From Burkholderiales bacterium (lineage in GTDB: Bacteria; Pseudomonadota; Gammaproteobacteria; Burkholderiales; Burkholderiaceae_C): a stretch of DNA of 64,000 nucleotides. The first letter of the stretch is position 1, and each line of letters opens with the position of its first letter. The DNA lies in NCBI GenBank assembly GCA_028872015.1, contig JAGWLO010000003.1:22775-86774 (forward strand). The letters run 5' to 3'. The notes beneath the pieces were generated by a model. That model was given only the letters and a program-made list of their open reading frames with translations. It was not told where the DNA came from and did no database searches. The position numbers were made by a program, and so were the translations under genes. Below, one piece after another: positions 60,378-64,000 of the stretch.

Positions 60378-61673
60378 ATGCTGTACCAGATCTATGAGAC
60401 CCAACGCGCGCTCATGGCGCCGTTTTCGGAGTTCGCCAGTGCCTCGGCCAAGCTCTACAGCCACCCGCTGAGCCCGTTCTCGCACACGCCGATGGCGCAG
60501 CGCGTGTCCGCCAGCTTCGACTTGCTGCACCGGCTGGCCAAGGAATACGAAAAGCCCCCGTTCGCCATTGCGTCGGCGCAGGTCGACGGCGTCGATGTCG
60601 CGGTGCAGGAGCAGGTGGCGCTGCACAAGCCCTTCTGCCGGCTGCTGCGCTTCAAGCGCTTCACCGACGACCCGAAGGCGCTCGCGCAGATGAAGGGCCA
60701 ACCCTCGGTGCTGGTGGTGGCACCGCTGTCGGGCCACCACGCCACGCTGCTGCGCGACACCGTCAAGAGCCTGCTGCAGGATCACAAGGTCTACATCACC
60801 GACTGGACCGATGCGCGCATGGTGCCTGCGCAGGCCGGCGCCTTCCATCTCGACGACTACGTGGCCTACGTGCAGGAGTTCATCCGCCACATCGGCAGCG
60901 ACGTGCACGTCATCTCGGTGTGCCAGCCCACCGTGCCGGTGCTGGCGGCGATCTCGTTGATGGCCAGCGCGGGCGAGACCACGCCGCGCACGATGACGAT
61001 GATGGGCGGCCCGATCGATGCCCGCAAGAGCCCGACCGCGGTCAACAACCTGGCGATGAACAAGAGCTACAGCTGGTTCGAGAACAACGTCATCTTCCGC
61101 GTGCCGCAAAACTTCCCCGGCGCCGGCCGCCGCGTCTACCCCGGCTTCCTGCAGCACACCGGCTTCGTGGCGATGAACCCGGACCGCCACCTCAGCAGCC
61201 ACTACGACTACTTCCGCGACCTGATCCGCGGCGACGACGACAACGCCGAGTCGCACCGCCAGTTCTACGACGAGTACAACGCCGTGCTCGACATGCCGGC
61301 CGAGTACTACCTGGACACCATCAAGACCGTCTTCCAGGACTTTGCCCTCGTCAACGGCAGCTGGAAAGTCGGCGGCGAGCTCGTGCGGCCGCAAGACATC
61401 AGCGGCACCGCGCTGCTGACAATCGAAGGCGAGCTCGACGACATCTCGGGCGCCGGCCAGACCAAGGCCGCGCACGACCTGTGCACCGGGATCCCGCAGG
61501 ACCGCCGGTTCCACTACGACGTGGCCGGCGCTGGCCACTACGGCATCTTCGCCGGGCGCCGCTGGCGTGAGAAGGTGTACCCGCAGGTGAGCGAGTTCAT
61601 TGCCCGCTACGACGCCGAGGCGGCTAACGCCCAATCGCGCGGCGCCCCGGCGGCGCGCCGCAAGCGGGCCTGA
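60378..61673 (+). CDS. phaZ: intracellular poly(3-hydroxybutyrate) depolymerase
   Basis: 431 residues. Catalytic Cys182 in VISVCQPTVPVLAA replaces the Ser of usual lipases, matching the Cys of Cupriavidus PhaZa1; Asp in EGELDDISG and His in GAGHYGIF complete the triad. MLYQIYETQRALMAPFSEFA is the family start, with GGAG upstream. Degrades native PHB granules, implying a PHB-storing cell. Basic Lys/Arg tail (AARRKRA). Confidence 0.94.
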   Translation: MLYQIYETQRALMAPFSEFASASAKLYSHPLSPFSHTPMAQRVSASFDLLHRLAKEYEKPPFAIASAQVDGVDVAVQEQVALHKPFCRLLRFKRFTDDPKALAQMKGQPSVLVVAPLSGHHATLLRDTVKSLLQDHKVYITDWTDARMVPAQAGAFHLDDYVAYVQEFIRHIGSDVHVISVCQPTVPVLAAISLMASAGETTPRTMTMMGGPIDARKSPTAVNNLAMNKSYSWFENNVIFRVPQNFPGAGRRVYPGFLQHTGFVAMNPDRHLSSHYDYFRDLIRGDDDNAESHRQFYDEYNAVLDMPAEYYLDTIKTVFQDFALVNGSWKVGGELVRPQDISGTALLTIEGELDDISGAGQTKAAHDLCTGIPQDRRFHYDVAGAGHYGIFAGRRWREKVYPQVSEFIARYDAEAANAQSRGAPAARRKRA

Positions 61674-61694
61674 GGCGCGCTCGATAATCCGGCG

Positions 61695-62354
61695 GTGAGC
61701 GCGCCGCCGTCCCTGTCACCCTCCTTGCCGCCTGCGCCCGTGCCGGCACCAGCGTCCGCGCCAGCACTTGCGACCGACGTGCTGGCCACGCTGGCCGAGC
61801 GGGTGGACGCCGCGCTGCCGCAGACCCAGTGCCGGCGCTGCGGCTACGCGGACTGCCGGGCCTACGCCCAGGCAATCACCGCCGAGGCGGCCGCGATCAA
61901 CCGCTGCCCGCCCGGCGGGGCCGAGGGCGTGGCGCGGCTGGCCGCGATCACCGGCCGCGCGCCGGCGCCGCTGGACCCCGCCTGCGGCACCGAGGGCCCG
62001 CGCCGGCGGGCCGTCATCGACGAGGCCTGGTGCATCGGCTGTGCGCTGTGCATCAAGGCCTGCCCCGTCGATTGCATCGTCGGCGCGCCCCAGCGCATGC
62101 ACACCGTGATCGACGCGCTGTGCACCGGCTGCGAGCTGTGCGTGCCGGCCTGCCCGGTGGACTGCATCGCCCTGCCGGCGGTCACCGGCGATCGCAGCGG
62201 CTGGCAGGCCTGGAGCACGGCGCAGGCCGACGATGCGCGCGAGCGCTACCGGCAGCGCCAGGCGCGCCAGCTGCGCGAGCAGGAAGCCCAAGACCAGCGC
62301 CTGGCCGCGCAGTCGCGCCTCCGGCCGGCCGACCCGGCGCGCCATGACGCCTGA
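61695..62354 (+). CDS. RnfB-like ferredoxin, without membrane anchor
   Basis: 219 residues from GTG. A Pro/Ala-rich start, then an Fe-S domain with Cys46, Cys49, Cys54 and Cys71 (CRRCGYADC), and two ferredoxin [4Fe-4S] motifs (Cys113/116/119/123 and Cys143/146/149/153). This is the RnfB/RsxB arrangement, but the N-terminal membrane helix is missing and no other rnf gene is present. Role probably an electron carrier; partner unknown. Its stop overlaps nth by 11 bp, as in rnf-nth loci of gammaproteobacteria. Confidence 0.85.
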   Translation: MSAPPSLSPSLPPAPVPAPASAPALATDVLATLAERVDAALPQTQCRRCGYADCRAYAQAITAEAAAINRCPPGGAEGVARLAAITGRAPAPLDPACGTEGPRRRAVIDEAWCIGCALCIKACPVDCIVGAPQRMHTVIDALCTGCELCVPACPVDCIALPAVTGDRSGWQAWSTAQADDARERYRQRQARQLREQEAQDQRLAAQSRLRPADPARHDA

Positions 62355-63000
62355 GGCGGTCGAGGGCTTCTTCGCCCGCCTGGCCGCGGCCAACCCGCAG
62401 CCGCGGACCGAGCTCGAATTCACCAGCGTGTTCGAGCTGCTGATCGCGGTGCTGTTGTCGGCGCAAGCCACCGACGTCGGCGTCAACAAGGCCACGCGGC
62501 GGCTGTTCACGCTGGCGCCGACGCCGCAGCGCATGCTGGACCTGGGCCCGGAGCGCGTGACCGAGCTCATTCGCACGATCGGCCTGTTCCGCACCAAGGC
62601 GAAGAACCTGCTGGCCACCTGCCGCATCCTGGTCGAGCAGCACGGCGGCGAGGTGCCGGCCTCACGCGCAGCGCTGGAGGCCCTGCCCGGTGTCGGCCGC
62701 AAGACCGCCAACGTGGTTCTCAACGTGGCCTTCGGCGAGCCGACGATGGCGGTGGACACGCATGTGTTCCGCGTCGCCAACCGCACCGGCCTGGCGCCCG
62801 GGCGCACGCCGCTGGCGGTCGAGACCGGCCTGCTGCAGCGCGTGCCGGCGCGCTACCTCGAACACGCGCACCACTGGCTGATCCTGCACGGCCGCTACGT
62901 CTGCCTGGCGCGGCAGCCGCGCTGCGCCGAATGCGGCGTGCGTGGCTTCTGCGATTTCGGCGCTTCTACAATCCCGCCCGGGAGACCAGCAGAGTCATGA
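62344..63000 (+). CDS. nth: endonuclease III
   Basis: 218 residues. Catalytic Lys120 and Asp138 have the same numbers as E. coli Nth; HhH motif LPGVGRKTANVVLN. [4Fe-4S] ligands CLARQPRCAECGVRGFC (C-x7-C-x2-C-x5-C as seen). Removes oxidised pyrimidines with AP-lyase activity. Start overlaps the RnfB-like gene; stop overlaps the next start (ATGA). Confidence 0.96.
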   Translation: MTPEAVEGFFARLAAANPQPRTELEFTSVFELLIAVLLSAQATDVGVNKATRRLFTLAPTPQRMLDLGPERVTELIRTIGLFRTKAKNLLATCRILVEQHGGEVPASRAALEALPGVGRKTANVVLNVAFGEPTMAVDTHVFRVANRTGLAPGRTPLAVETGLLQRVPARYLEHAHHWLILHGRYVCLARQPRCAECGVRGFCDFGASTIPPGRPAES

Positions 63001-63242
63001 GCAAGCTCGAAGATCTCGCGGAGCGGGTGGACCGCCTGGTGCTGCGGCACCAGGAGCTCAGGCGCACCAGCGCGCTGATCGAGCAGCAGCTGGCCGCCGT
63101 CTCGGCCGAGCGCGACAGCCTGCGCTCGCGGCTGGCCGCGGCGCGCGCCCGCATCGACGCGCTGATCGAGCGCCTGCCCGCCGAGGCTGCGGCCGCCGAC
63201 CCGCCGGCACCGTCCCTGCCGGCGAAAGGCAAGGCGCGATGA
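62997..63242 (+). CDS. ZapB-like coiled-coil protein (TIGR02449/DUF904 type)
   Basis: 81 residues, a continuous heptad-type coiled coil (about 3-63: LEDLAERVDRLVLRHQELRRTSALIEQQL) and a short Pro/Ala/Lys tail. Size and place before zapA match the TIGR02449 family, related to ZapB. Probably assists FtsZ-ring organisation. Coupled to nth and zapA by ATGA overlaps on both sides. Confidence 0.8.
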   Translation: MSKLEDLAERVDRLVLRHQELRRTSALIEQQLAAVSAERDSLRSRLAAARARIDALIERLPAEAAAADPPAPSLPAKGKAR

Positions 63243-63589
63243 AGCAGGTCGAGGTGACGATCCTGGGCCAGGTCTACATGCTGGGCTGTCCCGAAGGCGG
63301 CGAGGCGCTGCTGGCCGCCGCCGTGGCCGGCGTCGACCGCGAGATGACCACCATCCGCGAGGCCGGCAAGGTGCGCGGGCGCGAGCGCATCGCCGTGCTG
63401 GCGGCACTGAACGTCGCGTACCAGTTGGCCGAGCGCATGGCGCAGGGGCCGGCGGCTGCCCTGGCGCCGGCACCGGCGCCGACGGCGGGTGCATCCGGTC
63501 GTCCCGACGACCCGGCCACGCCGATCGACCTCGACGCGCTGTTGCGCCGCGTCGACGACGCGCTGGGCAGCGACGGCCAATTGCTGTGA
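63239..63589 (+). CDS. zapA: cell division protein ZapA
   Basis: 116 residues. MKQVEVTILGQVYMLGCPEGGEALLAAAVAGVDREM is typical ZapA, followed by the coiled-coil helix (RIAVLAALNVAYQLAERM) and a variable Ala/Pro linker. Bundles FtsZ filaments. Followed by 6S RNA. Confidence 0.93.
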   Translation: MKQVEVTILGQVYMLGCPEGGEALLAAAVAGVDREMTTIREAGKVRGRERIAVLAALNVAYQLAERMAQGPAAALAPAPAPTAGASGRPDDPATPIDLDALLRRVDDALGSDGQLL

Positions 63590-63624
63590 AGCGGCGGCGC
63601 GCCCCGCGCGCGGCGCAGCAGGCC

Positions 63625-63815
63625 TAGAATGAGCGCGTCCGTCGTGTTCGCGTGAGCTCAATATTTCCTTGAACCGATGCTCATTGAGCCAGGGCTTGGA
63701 ACATCGCCAGGCTGGTGTGATCGTCTCGCGTCAGATGAACCCGAAGCCTGGCTGACCTCGCCCACCTGAACTTCCCTGAGGGTTCAGGAATGCGGTTCAC
63801 GGCTCACGACGGACA
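63625..63815 (+). ncRNA. ssrS: 6S RNA with -10 element
   Basis: Terminal stem GTCCGTCGTG (63637-63646) pairs with CACGACGGAC (63805-63814), enclosing a long, partly open rod with a central bubble, the 6S RNA shape that imitates an open promoter for sigma-70 polymerase. -10 TAGAAT at 63625-63630 predicts transcription from about 63637, giving some 178 nt. The zapA-ssrS order is the standard proteobacterial one. No -35 match is visible. Internal stem arms such as TGAACTTCCC...GGGTTCA near 63771-63786 support the fold. Confidence 0.88.
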
Positions 63816-63846
63816 CCCTTTCGCCGCTGCACACCACGCTCCCGGC

Positions 63847-64000
63847 ATGCCCCGCCGCCATTGGTTGATGAAGAGCGAGCCGGCCGAGGCGTCGATCGAC
63901 GACCTCGTCCGTGCGCCGCTCGGCACGCTGCCCTGGACCGGGGTGCGCAACTACCAGGCGCGCAATTTCATGCGCGACCTGATGCAGCCCGGCGACGGGG
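63847..64000 (+). CDS. EVE-domain protein (3' end outside window)
   Basis: First 51 residues: MPRRHWLMKSEPAEASIDDL, then TLPWTGVRNYQARNFMRDLM and QPGDG. This is the start of the EVE domain (PUA-like, thymocyte nuclear protein 1 type), which binds modified bases in DNA or RNA. Function in this organism unknown; partial, cut by the window end. Confidence 0.88.
   Translation, partial: MPRRHWLMKSEPAEASIDDLVRAPLGTLPWTGVRNYQARNFMRDLMQPGDG

Overview
The window is about 70% GC, with dense, mostly co-oriented operons, frequent ATGA/GTGA overlaps and no mobile DNA. Gene content and order fit a free-living betaproteobacterium of the order Burkholderiales, plausibly near the Rubrivivax/Leptothrix group. 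The supporting features are a tpiA-secG-tRNA-Leu-nuoA..N block, an iscRSUA-hscBA-fdx operon, intracellular PHB depolymerase, an ANTAR-linked nitrate transporter, and 6S RNA next to zapA. The genus is an inference. I see no prophage, insertion sequence, CRISPR array or integrase.

Layout. 1-4.7 kb: envelope/stress cluster with a Gly-rich C-terminal fragment, a small lmo0937-type membrane protein, a NarX-type histidine kinase divergent from a LuxR-type response regulator, a receiver-only regulator, a small secreted protein, a transglutaminase and a BON-domain lipoprotein. 4.8-9.1 kb: M16 protease, CBS protein, exported methyltransferase-like protein. 9.1-16.7 kb: RND efflux pump (inner-membrane transporter plus adaptor) and a PAS-PAS-GGDEF-EAL protein. 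16.7-24.7 kb: chorismate synthase, CBS protein, MetY-type sulfhydrylase, alpha/beta hydrolase, BrkB/YihY protein, DUF2069 protein, FAD-linked oxidase, DUF1178 protein, NUDIX hydrolase. 24.7-39.4 kb: complete 14-gene respiratory complex I operon, nuoA to nuoN, on the minus strand. 39.6-46.0 kb: tRNA-Leu(GAG), secG, tpiA, quinone oxidoreductase, pnp, rpsO, tsaD, all minus strand. 46.1-50.2 kb: ANTAR regulator followed by nitrate/nitrite ABC transporter genes and a terminator. 50.3-56.2 kb: isc iron-sulfur assembly operon. 56.2-64 kb: low-molecular-weight phosphatase, uvrB, aromatic aminotransferase, phaZ, RnfB-like ferredoxin, nth, zapB-like and zapA genes, 6S RNA, and the start of an EVE-domain gene.

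How the genes fit together. The isc operon supplies iron-sulfur clusters, and several large consumers are in the same window: NuoB/E/F/G/I, the RnfB-like protein and endonuclease III. The nrt operon seems to be controlled by RNA antitermination: the ANTAR protein is encoded just upstream of a leader that carries a hexaloop hairpin and an intrinsic terminator. The pnp-rpsO-tsaD stretch carries RNA structures that look regulatory.

The most interesting non-coding signals are: the ANTAR-type leader (46849-47007); a three-hairpin small-RNA candidate after the nrt genes (50089-50177); a palindrome containing both start codons of two divergent genes (21820-21843); a motif present twice in the stress cluster (2904-2919, 4245-4260); a TTGCTGC/GCAGCAA inverted repeat upstream of phaZ; and an IscR-type operator at iscR.
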